A stretch of 64,000 bases of DNA from NCBI GenBank assembly GCA_039033415.1, contig JBCCCR010000003.1:62001-126000 (forward strand). Direction: 5' to 3'. The notes beneath the pieces are model-generated. The model did no database searches. It was not told the DNA's origin and saw only the letters and a list, made by a program, of their open reading frames with translations. Position numbers and translations under genes: made by a program. Positions 1 through 8,559 of the stretch are shown here, piece after piece (within the stretch, counting starts at the first letter, position 1; each line of letters begins with the position of its first letter). This DNA is from Pseudomonadota bacterium (GTDB taxonomy: Bacteria; Pseudomonadota; Gammaproteobacteria; Xanthomonadales; SZUA-38).

Positions 1-316
1 TGCCGCCGCCAACCCGGAATTCAATCGGCTGATGATCCAGGAAGGCAAACACGACAGCTGGCGAATGCACTGGCTGGTCGACAACTTCCTGCAGTCCGAC
101 ACCATTGGGCTTCGCGTGCAGCTCAAAGAGGATCTCGGCCTGACCGACGAGGAGTTTATCCACTGGCACTACATCTTTGCCGGTGGAGGCGCGCTAATTT
201 TCTCTATGGCACCCGAAGCCGCGCGGCTGTTCGATGTCGACGTCAGCAGTGAGGAAATCATCGATCGACATGCCCAGATGATGGTCGACCTGTTGCTATC
301 CCGTTCCAGTGACTGA
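1..316 (+). CDS. TetR-family regulator, C-terminal part (5' end outside window)
   Basis: The reading frame is open from the window edge and ends in TGA at 316, giving about 104 residues. It looks like the C-terminal ligand-binding half of a TetR-type repressor: an early A-N-P-E-F-x-R-L-M segment, a helical middle, and a closing amphipathic helix with M-M-V-D-L-L. The DNA-binding helix-turn-helix must lie upstream, so target and ligand cannot be judged. It sits 5 nt before fumarylacetoacetase on the same strand, so it may belong to the same transcript and control the surrounding catabolic genes. An internal ATG at 32 exists but would remove part of the domain, so I treat the gene as truncated by the window, not as a short gene. 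Confidence 0.7.
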   Translation, partial: AAANPEFNRLMIQEGKHDSWRMHWLVDNFLQSDTIGLRVQLKEDLGLTDEEFIHWHYIFAGGGALIFSMAPEAARLFDVDVSSEEIIDRHAQMMVDLLLSRSSD

Positions 317-321
317 GCGCA

Positions 322-1635
322 ATGGCGGGGCTTAACGAGACCCATGACCCCGCGTTAACCAGTTGGGTTGAATCAGCGAACGAACCCCGTTCGAACTTTC
401 CGATTCAGAATCTGCCTTTTGGGGTCTTTCGTCGCCGCGACCTGCAGGAATCCTTTAGAGGCGGTGTCGCGATTGGCGATCAGGTCGTTGATCTCAGGGC
501 AGCGGCGGAGGCTGGCCTGTTCGACGCCCAGGACCCGAAGGCGGTTCGCACGGTCACTCAGTCATCGTTGAATGGGTTCATGGCCCTCGGGCAACCAACC
601 TGGACCGCGGTGCGCCGTCACCTTTCGCGAGAACTGCGCGCCGGAGCAGCGCGGGAAGTCCCCTGGCGGGCCTGCCTCGTACCGCAGGCAGAAATCGATC
701 ACGCGTTGCCTTGCACGATTGGGGATTACACAGATTTTTTTGCCTCGATCCACCACGCAACCAAAGCGGGTAGCGTCTACCGTCCTGACAATCCCCTGCC
801 CCCTAATTACTCGTGGATCCCAATTTGTTATCACGGCCGGTCATCCAGCATCGGTTTATCCGGCGAGACGGTGCATCGGCCCCTGGGGCAGCTTCGGCGC
901 GATCGCGAGTCACCGCCGGTCCTCGCGCCCACCGAACGACTCGACCACGAGCTGGAGCTGGGCTTCTATGTGGGCACGGGCAACGCCCGAGGCGAACCGG
1001 TCACCATCGAGCAGGCGGAAGACTGTGTGTTTGGCGTGGGTTTGCTGAATGACTGGTCAGCGCGGGACATCCAGGCCTGGGAAGCGCGCCCGCTGGGACC
1101 CTTCCTGGGAAAGAACTTTGCAACCACCGTTTCGCCCTGGATCGTCACGCTGGAGGCGCTGGCGCCGTATCGCGCGCCCTTTTCCCGCGCGCCCGAGGAT
1201 CCCCAGCCTCTCGGGTATCTGACCAGTGATGACAATACGTCGCACGGCGCCGTCGATATGCATCTGGAAGTGCTGCTGCAGACGTCTTCCATGCGCCGCG
1301 AAGGCCAGCCAGCAGAGCGTATTGGCCACTCAAACTTTGCCGATTGCTACTGGACCATGGCCCAGATGGTGACACACCACACCGTCAGTGGCTGCAACCT
1401 GCGGCCGGGCGATCTGCTGGGAAGCGGCACCCAGTCGGGACCCGAGCTGGACCAGAGTGGCTGTCTCCTGGAGTTGACCAGCGGGGGGCGAAATCCGCTC
1501 ACCCTGAGCAATGGAGAAACCCGCGGCTTTCTCGACGATGGCGATACCGTTGTGCTTCGAGGCTGGTGTGAACGGGATGGTGCTCCGCGCATCGGGCTTG
1601 GCGAGGTGCGTAACACGGTCGTTAAAACACCCTGA
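322..1635 (+). CDS. fahA: Fumarylacetoacetase
   Basis: Hydrolyses fumarylacetoacetate to fumarate and acetoacetate, the last step of tyrosine/homogentisate breakdown, in the cytoplasm. The 437-residue product has the family's full length. Known active-site and metal residues of the animal enzyme can be placed with a near-constant offset: D138 (D-Y-T-D-F), H145 (S-I-H-H-A-T), E210 and E212 (D-H-E-L-E-L), D244/R248/Q251 (N-D-W-S-A-R-D-I-Q) and K264 (L-G-K-N-F). It follows the TetR fragment by 5 nt, and its TGA overlaps the ATG of the next gene by one base. No homogentisate dioxygenase or isomerase is visible nearby, so it either completes a pathway encoded elsewhere or acts on a related acylpyruvate. 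Confidence 0.95.
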   Translation: MAGLNETHDPALTSWVESANEPRSNFPIQNLPFGVFRRRDLQESFRGGVAIGDQVVDLRAAAEAGLFDAQDPKAVRTVTQSSLNGFMALGQPTWTAVRRHLSRELRAGAAREVPWRACLVPQAEIDHALPCTIGDYTDFFASIHHATKAGSVYRPDNPLPPNYSWIPICYHGRSSSIGLSGETVHRPLGQLRRDRESPPVLAPTERLDHELELGFYVGTGNARGEPVTIEQAEDCVFGVGLLNDWSARDIQAWEARPLGPFLGKNFATTVSPWIVTLEALAPYRAPFSRAPEDPQPLGYLTSDDNTSHGAVDMHLEVLLQTSSMRREGQPAERIGHSNFADCYWTMAQMVTHHTVSGCNLRPGDLLGSGTQSGPELDQSGCLLELTSGGRNPLTLSNGETRGFLDDGDTVVLRGWCERDGAPRIGLGEVRNTVVKTP

Positions 1636-2699
1636 TGACGAAAATTCTCATCGCCGGTGGCACCGGATTTGTGGGCATCAATGCAGCCCGCGCTTTTGCC
1701 GACCGCGGCATTCCCGTGGTCATCACAAGCCGCAAGCGTCACGACGACGCCGGCGAAACGCTGGCGGGAAAGAACGAACTCATCTCGATCGAATATGTCG
1801 ACTTAAGCCAGTCCGCCGCAGTTTTTGACCTTTACGCACGGCACCAGTTTTCCGGGGTGGTGATGCTCGCCCACGCCCACCAGTATGCGCGAACGCGGGC
1901 CGCCAGCAATGCCATCTATCCGATGACGCTGAACTGCCTGGACGGCGCTCAGTCCACCGGGGTTGAACGGGTTGTCCTCGCCAGTTCGGTGGCGATTTAC
2001 GGCGGACTCAACCCCCCATTTGATGAGACGGCCACCTTTCCAACGCGAGTCTCCTACGCCGGCACCATGGAAGAAAAACTCGGTTTGCCCCGCATTCCGG
2101 AGTTTGAAACGGCCGTTAAGCGTGCGGTGGAGATGATCGCCTTCGACTACTCAATACCGATGCCGGCACCAACGTCGGGGCTGGCAACAGAAAGTATCGA
2201 TCGGCCGCTGCAGGTGGTTGCGCTGCGCTACCCGATTCAGTGGGGTCCCGGCTATACCGCGATGGGCAACCCATTCAGCCTGGTGACCCATGCTGCCGCC
2301 GGCCGGATCTCATCGCTGGCCGGGCGTGTCGGTTATCTGGGGCTGCCGGTGCACGAGTTCTGGAACATCCTTTCAGGTACCGCATCGTGCTACGTCAAAG
2401 ACAGCGCCAGCGCAATTGTGACGACAATGCTGGCGGACCATTTGCCGCGCCCGGTCTACAACGTGTCGAGCGGCTTCAACGACATCGCCCGGGACCAGCT
2501 GGAAACGCTGTATCGGCTGGTGCCTGATGCAGAGGAACGCATCGAGATCAACCTGGACCTCCTGGACGGCAACGGCAAGCCGGAAGCTGGATTCAACGCC
2601 AATCGACTCCGGGAGGACTTTGGCTGGCGGCCGGCGTTCGACAGGATTGACGACGCGTTTTCCGACTATCTCGAATGGCTGAAGACCCATCCATTTTGA
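1635..2699 (+). CDS. NAD(P)-dependent epimerase/dehydratase (extended SDR)
   Basis: A 354-residue extended short-chain dehydrogenase-like protein. The N-terminus shows a Rossmann nucleotide-binding loop, G-G-T-G-F-V-G at residues 8-14, followed by basic residues after the second strand (S-R-K-R). The segment A-S-S-V-A-I-Y-G-G is the usual serine strand of the active site; the usual YxxxK is not clear, since the tyrosine in V-S-Y-A-G is not followed by a lysine at the expected spacing. The substrate cannot be named. The start codon overlaps the fumarylacetoacetase stop (TGATG), so the two are translationally coupled. It converges with the TRAP binding-protein gene after a 10-nt gap. Confidence 0.8.
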   Translation: MTKILIAGGTGFVGINAARAFADRGIPVVITSRKRHDDAGETLAGKNELISIEYVDLSQSAAVFDLYARHQFSGVVMLAHAHQYARTRAASNAIYPMTLNCLDGAQSTGVERVVLASSVAIYGGLNPPFDETATFPTRVSYAGTMEEKLGLPRIPEFETAVKRAVEMIAFDYSIPMPAPTSGLATESIDRPLQVVALRYPIQWGPGYTAMGNPFSLVTHAAAGRISSLAGRVGYLGLPVHEFWNILSGTASCYVKDSASAIVTTMLADHLPRPVYNVSSGFNDIARDQLETLYRLVPDAEERIEINLDLLDGNGKPEAGFNANRLREDFGWRPAFDRIDDAFSDYLEWLKTHPF

Positions 2700-2709
2700 A
2701 GTACTTTGT

Positions 2710-3888
2710 CTAGTGCGTCTGCGTCTCGTATTCAGGTTGCCAGCCCGGCAGCAGATTGAAGCGTCGATCCGGCGCAACGCCGTCATATAACAACCCGGCA
2801 TGATTGCGCCGGGCGAATGTTCGCATGCTCTCGACGAGCGCCGCAAAATCTGCATCGACAGACGACTCCCGCGCCGCTACCACGGCCGTCGCTTCGCGGA
2901 GTCGCTCGAGAATTGCCGGCGGCAAAGACCCGTGAATAGTAGCGCCGGCGGCGGCAAATTGCGCCGCGACGTCGGCCCCGGCGGCAAGATCAGTGGACAG
3001 TGACCGCGTTAGCTGCGCCAGCGCGGCCGTCCGGATGGCGTGCTGTTCGTGCGAGTCCAGGCTGTCGAAGAAGGTTTTATTGACGATCAGCCAGTTGCTG
3101 AGCATCAGCTGCTGCCAGCTCGACAGGTAAAGGTGCCGGAAACCGCACTCGACGATGTTTTGGCCTTTTTCGTGGCTGAAGCGCTCCACAAACAGCGTCG
3201 GGTAGACCGACAGCGTGCCCAGTTCAGCCCCTTGAATCCGGCCCTCACACAGATCATCGACCGGCACGACACCCGGGGGGCTGCTCACCAGCTTGATGTT
3301 GGGAAACGCTTCCTTCATCACCTTCGCGCCCAGCATATTGATGCGATAGGTGATACCACTTTGATCAAAGGCGTCAGGGTCGTCGGGAACCGGTTCGGTG
3401 AAAAAGCCAGGAGGTTCGCTGCTGGTGACCACCAGCGGAAGGAGCAACGTGTTGCCATGGGCACTGCGGCGATCGTAAATCTCCTGAACCAGTTCCCGTC
3501 CACCGGCCCCCAGATACCACGCGAGGAACTCGTGGGCCTTAAATCCGAACGGCATGCCGGATACCAGCAGCGGCCCGATCGATAGCGGCTCACCGCTGAC
3601 CGCAAAGGCCGCCGGCGGGGCAACCGCCAGGTCCAGGTCGCCAGCGTCGACCCGATCGAAGATCTCAGACACAGAAACAGCCGCGGCAGCGGGTGTGAGA
3701 ATGGTTAGGCGGAGAGAACCGGCGGTCAGCGTGGCAACATCATCCGCCAAGGTTTCCGGCGCCTGACCGAAGGCGCCATCCGGCGGCATGACGGCCACAA
3801 CTTCCACCTCCTGCGGGGCATTGATATTGCAGCCAACCAGAAACAGGGCGCAAAGAACAAGACCTGCGCAGGCGAGGATCAATCGCAC
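2710..3888 (-). CDS. TRAP-type (DctP-like) solute-binding lipoprotein
   Basis: A 392-residue exported lipoprotein: a hydrophobic signal followed by the lipobox L-V-G-C, with the modified cysteine at about residue 20. The rest resembles the periplasmic binding subunit of tripartite ATP-independent transporters: an alternating hinge layout, a middle W-Q-Q-L-M-L-S-N-W stretch typical of the ligand cleft, and a long C-terminal helix. Such proteins bind organic acids, including aromatic acids. No membrane subunits (DctQ/DctM) lie in the window, so it either works with a transporter elsewhere or acts as a binding protein only. It is the last gene of a minus-strand operon, 13 nt after the molybdoenzyme small subunit, which suggests it delivers the enzyme's substrate or a product. 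Confidence 0.75.
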   Translation of the reverse strand: MRLILACAGLVLCALFLVGCNINAPQEVEVVAVMPPDGAFGQAPETLADDVATLTAGSLRLTILTPAAAAVSVSEIFDRVDAGDLDLAVAPPAAFAVSGEPLSIGPLLVSGMPFGFKAHEFLAWYLGAGGRELVQEIYDRRSAHGNTLLLPLVVTSSEPPGFFTEPVPDDPDAFDQSGITYRINMLGAKVMKEAFPNIKLVSSPPGVVPVDDLCEGRIQGAELGTLSVYPTLFVERFSHEKGQNIVECGFRHLYLSSWQQLMLSNWLIVNKTFFDSLDSHEQHAIRTAALAQLTRSLSTDLAAGADVAAQFAAAGATIHGSLPPAILERLREATAVVAARESSVDADFAALVESMRTFARRNHAGLLYDGVAPDRRFNLLPGWQPEYETQTH

Positions 3889-3901
3889 CTGCGTGACAGC
3901 T

Positions 3902-4747
3902 TCATCGTTTTTGGAGGGGGATTACGCCGAGGTAAACGCTGTCCGTGATCTCAGCGGGAATCGTGATCGACTGATAGTCCGGATGTTCGATCCGCACCTC
4001 GCAGGCGCCAAGTCCCGGTTCCAGACGATCGATCTTGAATTCGCCAAACACACTCGTCTGGGTCTGCTGCGCATCGGAACCATTTAGGACCAGCGTCGCC
4101 GTGGCCCCCTCAAGGCAGTCTTCCGTGCCCTCTATGGATGCCACCACGGTGCCACTTAGGAAGCAGGTGTTGTAGCGATAGAGATTCCGGTAGTAAACCC
4201 GCGGCCGTGTATCCAGCTCCGGGTTCAGCGTTTCCAGGCCTTCTTCACTCACCCGGCGCTGCATCTCCTCATCGGAAATTTTGACCGCCTCGATGCCGCC
4301 GGTAGCACAAGCCGAGACACAACGCGGCTTGTCCCAGCCCTGATCAAGCAGATGCGCATCAAAAACCCAGATCTGCGGCAGCTGGAGTTCCTCATTCCAG
4401 ACCACCGCATTGTGGGGGCACGCGTCCACAATGTCTTTTCGACCCACCGCCTTTTCAGGATCAATAATCATGATGCCGTCGTCGCGCTTTCTCACCGCCT
4501 CACCGCCCACCTCGAGGCAGGGCGCGTTGTCACAGTGATTGCACATGCGCACGACATTGACGGCGTCGACCATGGGCGTCTGGCCCCGCACCTTGCGCTC
4601 CAGCGTCACAATATCCGAACTCTCGAGCGCCACGGGCGCGCTGTAACCCGGGTGGTTGTTCCCAACGTACTCATCTTTCGCCGAAAGCACCGCGTTGATG
4701 AAGTCGACCCCCTTCTCAACGTCGATGATGAGGTTCCACTTCTTCAT
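3902..4747 (-). CDS. Transhydroxylase-like small subunit with one predicted [4Fe-4S] cluster
   Basis: A 281-residue partner of the molybdoenzyme encoded just upstream; its ATG overlaps that gene's stop by 4 nt. Layout matches the small subunit of pyrogallol-phloroglucinol transhydroxylase (about 274 residues, three [4Fe-4S] clusters): ferredoxin-like region first, then a C-terminal beta-barrel/Cna-B-like domain (F-G-E-F-K-I-D motif). Odd: the first cysteine motif is gone (after D-V-E-K the positions read G-V-D-F-I-N-A-V-L-S-A), and the later C-x-x-C before A-H-L-L-D is W-V-F-D. What remains is C-N-H-C-D-N-A-P-C plus D-A-C-P, enough for one cluster, and two leftover cysteines (P-R-C, S-A-C). 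The comparison with the known enzyme is from memory. Confidence 0.85.
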   Translation of the reverse strand: MKKWNLIIDVEKGVDFINAVLSAKDEYVGNNHPGYSAPVALESSDIVTLERKVRGQTPMVDAVNVVRMCNHCDNAPCLEVGGEAVRKRDDGIMIIDPEKAVGRKDIVDACPHNAVVWNEELQLPQIWVFDAHLLDQGWDKPRCVSACATGGIEAVKISDEEMQRRVSEEGLETLNPELDTRPRVYYRNLYRYNTCFLSGTVVASIEGTEDCLEGATATLVLNGSDAQQTQTSVFGEFKIDRLEPGLGACEVRIEHPDYQSITIPAEITDSVYLGVIPLQKR

Positions 4748-7725
4748 GCCGCCCTCAGCTTCTTGAGTTGATCAGCATGGGCGTATTTTTCCACTTCAAC
4801 GAGCGTGGAGTTGGGACTCATGGAATGGGTACCGAGTGCCTGGGGCCGGTCCGGCGTCAGGATATTCAGACTGCCGCCGACCTCGATCTCTTCGCCCTCA
4901 ACGGTCAGCACCTGGTAGTTTGCGCTCGACTCGTAGCTCTTCACGACGCCGGATTTGACCAGGAAAGAGATGTCCGCCGCACAGATCACCGCCCCACGAT
5001 CGTTATAGACCTTAACCAGATCATCCTGCTTGATGCCCCGGGCCTTCGCGTCTTCCGGACTCAAGCGTGCGATCCAATAGTACTGCCCGTCGATGCAGGT
5101 ACGATGATCGCGAATCTGGTTGGTAAACGGTGAACCGTCAGAAAAGGTATGGAAGCTATAGCGGCTATGCGTCGCAATCATCTGCATCGGGAACCGCCCC
5201 ACGAGGTCTTTGGTGCGCGGTCCCTCCCAGGAAGGGATGTAGCGATTCAGCGCCGGGCGCTCTGGATGTTTGTCCTCGTTGCGCTTGAGGATGGTCGGCA
5301 CAAACTCAATTTTGCCGCTGGGCGTGTGCACGCCGTAGCCAAAGTCCTCAGCCCATTGCGACGGTAGCGGGTGCGGTTCAGGCACATCTTTTTTCCGGCC
5401 TTCGGCAAACCAGCGCATCGAAACCGGTGGTCTCAGGCTTTCTTCGTTTTCCCCCGGGACGACGAAGTAGCCTTTCTTGACAAACTCCTTCCAGGAAATG
5501 TGGGCCGGCAGGTCGGAGCTATCAAAAACTCGTTTCGCCCAGTCGAGCTCGCTGCAACCCTCAGTGAATATCGCTCCCATCCCGAGGCGCTCGAGTATCT
5601 CGGTAAAGATCTGGTAATCGGATTTGGACTCACCCAGCGGCTCGATACATTTGTGCTGCATCGCAATGACACGGTGATTGAGCACCTCGGTGTTGTGGAG
5701 ACCATAGCCACCGGCGCTATTCCATTCGCCAATATCCCAGCGTTCAAGATTGGAACAGGCCGGCAGAATCACGTCTGCAAACTGAGCCTCTCCTTCCATG
5801 AAGATGGTCTGGTTCACGACAAACTCGATGCTGTCGTGGCGATAGGACCTGGCGAAGCGGCCGGAGTTGGTAGTGGTGCTGAAGGCCGAAGATCCGTAGC
5901 GGTAGATCATATGAATCGGCGAAAAACCCGGCAGCGGGTAATGAAACGGCACAAACTGGCCTTCCTGAGACATACCGTCCCACAGATACCCTTCCGCTTC
6001 ACCGTTGATGATGGCCTCAGGAATTTTCTGCTTGGGCACCTGCTGGGAACATGGGTTGACGGTCAGGATGTGGGGCATTCGCTGGTAGTTGCTGACCGCG
6101 TTGCCCGTGAAGTTCAGATCGCCGGAGATCCCACCGTCGGCATAGCCCGGAAAGTAGAACTGCAGGTCCACCGGCGCACCGCCGATCAGGCCGCCCATGT
6201 TGATGCCGGGCTTTCCCCAACCCTGCATGGCCATCATCAGGATCATGCAGCGCGCCCACTGGGTGCCGGTGGCACCGCGACAGGCGCCGCCGAAGCCGGT
6301 TCCACTCATGCCGCAGGACAGGTAGGTCTTCTTCTTCGCCCAGCTGCGCGCCAGAGCCCGCACGTCCCGTGCCGCAACGCCGGTTTCTGATTCTTGCCAC
6401 TCCGGCGTCTTGGGAACGCCATCGTCGGTGCCAAGCACGTAGTCTCGCCACTCATCAAAACCCGTGGTTCGTTCGGCAACGTAGTCCTTGTCGTATAGAT
6501 CCTCCGTCATCCAGACGTACATGATGGCAATGGCAAACGCCGGGTCCGTTGTGGGCTTGATCGGTATCCATTTTCCGCCCAGCAGCTGCGCCGTCGGGTT
6601 GTAGTGCGGGTCGATGTGGACAAAGTCGAAACCTAGCTCTTTGGCCCAAAGGCGCCGGGGCGTCGACTCAAACCCAGCATAAGAGGCGTTAGTGCTTTCC
6701 GGATCACTGGACCAGAACACGATCTGCTCGGCCTCTTGAAGGCAATCTTCGAGCGTGCCGTAACTTGATGGCGTGCCGACACGCTGGGTAAAACCCACAT
6801 GATGCTGCGCGCCCCAGTACCACCCCTCCCAACTGTCGGGATTCATGGCCATGCGGGTATAGCCAATCAGGTTGCCAAAGCGCATCATGGCGCTGAGGTA
6901 GTAGCCCACATTGCCCCATTGGTGATGCGAGCAGTGCTGGAGAAGAATGGCGCCTGGCCCGTACTTCTTTTTCTGTCGCTTGATTTCGCCCGCTACGATG
7001 TCGAGGGCTTCATCCCAGCTGATCCGCTCGTATCCTGAAATTCCCCGGTTCTGGGGATTTCGCTCACCCTCGGGATCGAAGTCGACTCGCTTCATGGGGT
7101 ACAACAGGCGCCCGTCTGAGTAAACCGTGCTCTTCATCGAGCACCCATGCGGAGCAATTGTGGCCTGGCGCTTTGGTGAGAACTCTTTGCCCCGGGCTCG
7201 GATCTTCCAGCTCGGCGCGTCGTCCTCGGTAAATTCGATTGGCGTCATGCGTACGATCTTGCCGTCGCGCACGTGCACATGCAGCGGGCCACCGTTGGTT
7301 ACGGTGGTATACCGCATGCACCCGTCGGGCATCTCCTCGCCAAACTTGAACCCTTCGTAGTTGACCCGCTGCAGCAGCTTCAGCATCCAGTTGACGATCG
7401 GATCAGACCCTTCAACGGTCATCAGAAAGTTTTTGGCGGCGTGCACTTTAAACGCCATGTCCGCATCGGGGCGCAGCCCCTGCGCTGCGATATCCAGATT
7501 CTTAAAGACAATGGCCGCATCCGGCGACGGGTGAATGCCTGCGGCCGACTTCACCAGGCCGTCCTTAAAGAAGTAATGCCTGCCGATGCTGTTGTTTTTT
7601 AGTTTGATCTGCAGAATGCAGTCGTGCCGACGAGCTTCCTCCCGAAAGGCGGGATACTTTTTGCTGGTCCGATTGATGATCGGCCCCAGCATGAAAAGAA
7701 TGACACGCAGGACGATGGCTTTCAT
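4744..7725 (-). CDS. Pyrogallol-phloroglucinol transhydroxylase-like molybdopterin enzyme, large subunit, with N-terminal SCP2-like domain
   Basis: A 993-residue protein of the DMSO-reductase superfamily. From about residue 140 it follows the transhydroxylase large subunit closely. S-H-H-Q-W-G-N-V-G-Y (265-274) and N-P-D-S-W-E-G-W (295-302) place His267, Asp297 and Ser298 at the spacing of His144, Asp174 and the molybdenum ligand Ser175 of the Pelobacter enzyme; the F-Y-F-P-G-Y loop near 523-528 holds the Tyr404 equivalent. There is no N-terminal iron-sulfur motif, as in that enzyme. The first ~120 residues are extra and look like an SCP2 sterol-carrier-type domain; they account for the length excess over 875 residues. 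No Tat or Sec signal is evident, so it is probably cytoplasmic. The true substrate is unknown; a phenolic compound is the natural guess. Confidence 0.88.
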   Translation of the reverse strand: MKAIVLRVILFMLGPIINRTSKKYPAFREEARRHDCILQIKLKNNSIGRHYFFKDGLVKSAAGIHPSPDAAIVFKNLDIAAQGLRPDADMAFKVHAAKNFLMTVEGSDPIVNWMLKLLQRVNYEGFKFGEEMPDGCMRYTTVTNGGPLHVHVRDGKIVRMTPIEFTEDDAPSWKIRARGKEFSPKRQATIAPHGCSMKSTVYSDGRLLYPMKRVDFDPEGERNPQNRGISGYERISWDEALDIVAGEIKRQKKKYGPGAILLQHCSHHQWGNVGYYLSAMMRFGNLIGYTRMAMNPDSWEGWYWGAQHHVGFTQRVGTPSSYGTLEDCLQEAEQIVFWSSDPESTNASYAGFESTPRRLWAKELGFDFVHIDPHYNPTAQLLGGKWIPIKPTTDPAFAIAIMYVWMTEDLYDKDYVAERTTGFDEWRDYVLGTDDGVPKTPEWQESETGVAARDVRALARSWAKKKTYLSCGMSGTGFGGACRGATGTQWARCMILMMAMQGWGKPGINMGGLIGGAPVDLQFYFPGYADGGISGDLNFTGNAVSNYQRMPHILTVNPCSQQVPKQKIPEAIINGEAEGYLWDGMSQEGQFVPFHYPLPGFSPIHMIYRYGSSAFSTTTNSGRFARSYRHDSIEFVVNQTIFMEGEAQFADVILPACSNLERWDIGEWNSAGGYGLHNTEVLNHRVIAMQHKCIEPLGESKSDYQIFTEILERLGMGAIFTEGCSELDWAKRVFDSSDLPAHISWKEFVKKGYFVVPGENEESLRPPVSMRWFAEGRKKDVPEPHPLPSQWAEDFGYGVHTPSGKIEFVPTILKRNEDKHPERPALNRYIPSWEGPRTKDLVGRFPMQMIATHSRYSFHTFSDGSPFTNQIRDHRTCIDGQYYWIARLSPEDAKARGIKQDDLVKVYNDRGAVICAADISFLVKSGVVKSYESSANYQVLTVEGEEIEVGGSLNILTPDRPQALGTHSMSPNSTLVEVEKYAHADQLKKLRAA

Positions 7726-7735
7726 AAGCCCTGGC

Positions 7736-8395
7736 TCACAGGGTCTGGCAGGTTTCTTCGAACCCTAGGCGCGGCAGTCGTGGGTAGACCTTCCCCGGGT
7801 CGCCGTGACCCAACCCACAAATAAAGTTTGATCGGACCTGCGTTCCGGCAAAAAATTCTTTGTCCACTTCGGCATTGTTGAATCCCGACATAGGACCACA
7901 GTCCAGCCCCAGGGAGCGAGCGGCGAGCATAAAATAGGCGCCCTGGAGTGTGCCGTTTCGAAAGGCGGTGCTCGCCGCCAGTTCGGCATTGTTTTCGAAC
8001 ATGGGACGAACATCCCTGATCGGAAGCAGTTTGCCCATCTGCTCATAGAAGGCCAGGTCGTGGGCAACAATGGCAAGCACCGGCGCAGCCATGGATTTGT
8101 CCACATTTCCCTCCATGAGAAACGGTTTGATGCGCGCCTTGCTGTCATCAGATGATAAGAAAACGAAGCGGGCCGGACAGCAGTTCATGCTGGTGGGACC
8201 CATTTTCACCAGATCGTACAACGCCCGGAGCGTCGCCTCACTGACCGGCTCATCTTTCCAGCCGTTTTGACTGCGAGCCTCGCGGAAGAGAATGTCGAGG
8301 TGGTCATTGTCCAGGGGGCGATAGCGAGACTTAAGGTCTGCTGCTGCCTGCTGTGCCGCCTGCATGGCCTGCACCTGTTCAGGACTCATGTCCAT
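7736..8395 (-). CDS. Nitroreductase-family protein, RutE/HadB-like
   Basis: A 219-residue FMN-dependent nitroreductase-fold protein. The segment L-F-R-E-A-R-S-Q-N-G-W and then M-G-P-T-S-M-N-C-C-P-A-R-F is typical of the RutE/malonic-semialdehyde-reductase branch, in which P-T-S-x-N binds FMN phosphate. The closing G-L-G-H-G-D-P is also family-like. Members reduce short aldehydes or enones, or nitro compounds, with NAD(P)H. It is the first gene of the minus-strand operon, 10 nt before the molybdoenzyme, so a role in processing the ring-derived product is a reasonable inference. The first M-D-M gives two possible ATG starts six bases apart; I use the longer one. Confidence 0.82.
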   Translation of the reverse strand: MDMSPEQVQAMQAAQQAAADLKSRYRPLDNDHLDILFREARSQNGWKDEPVSEATLRALYDLVKMGPTSMNCCPARFVFLSSDDSKARIKPFLMEGNVDKSMAAPVLAIVAHDLAFYEQMGKLLPIRDVRPMFENNAELAASTAFRNGTLQGAYFMLAARSLGLDCGPMSGFNNAEVDKEFFAGTQVRSNFICGLGHGDPGKVYPRLPRLGFEETCQTL

Positions 8396-8559
8396 TCACT
8401 TTCTCCCTTCAATGCGATGGCTTCTTTTTTGGGCCCGACGCCGCTGGACTGCGGACCACTAAACCGCCTAATATTATGTCTGGACGCAAATTAAAAGCAA
8501 TAAAAAATGCATACAAGCACGTTTTAACGAGGTAGAACGGGCACAAGAGAGGTGCACCC

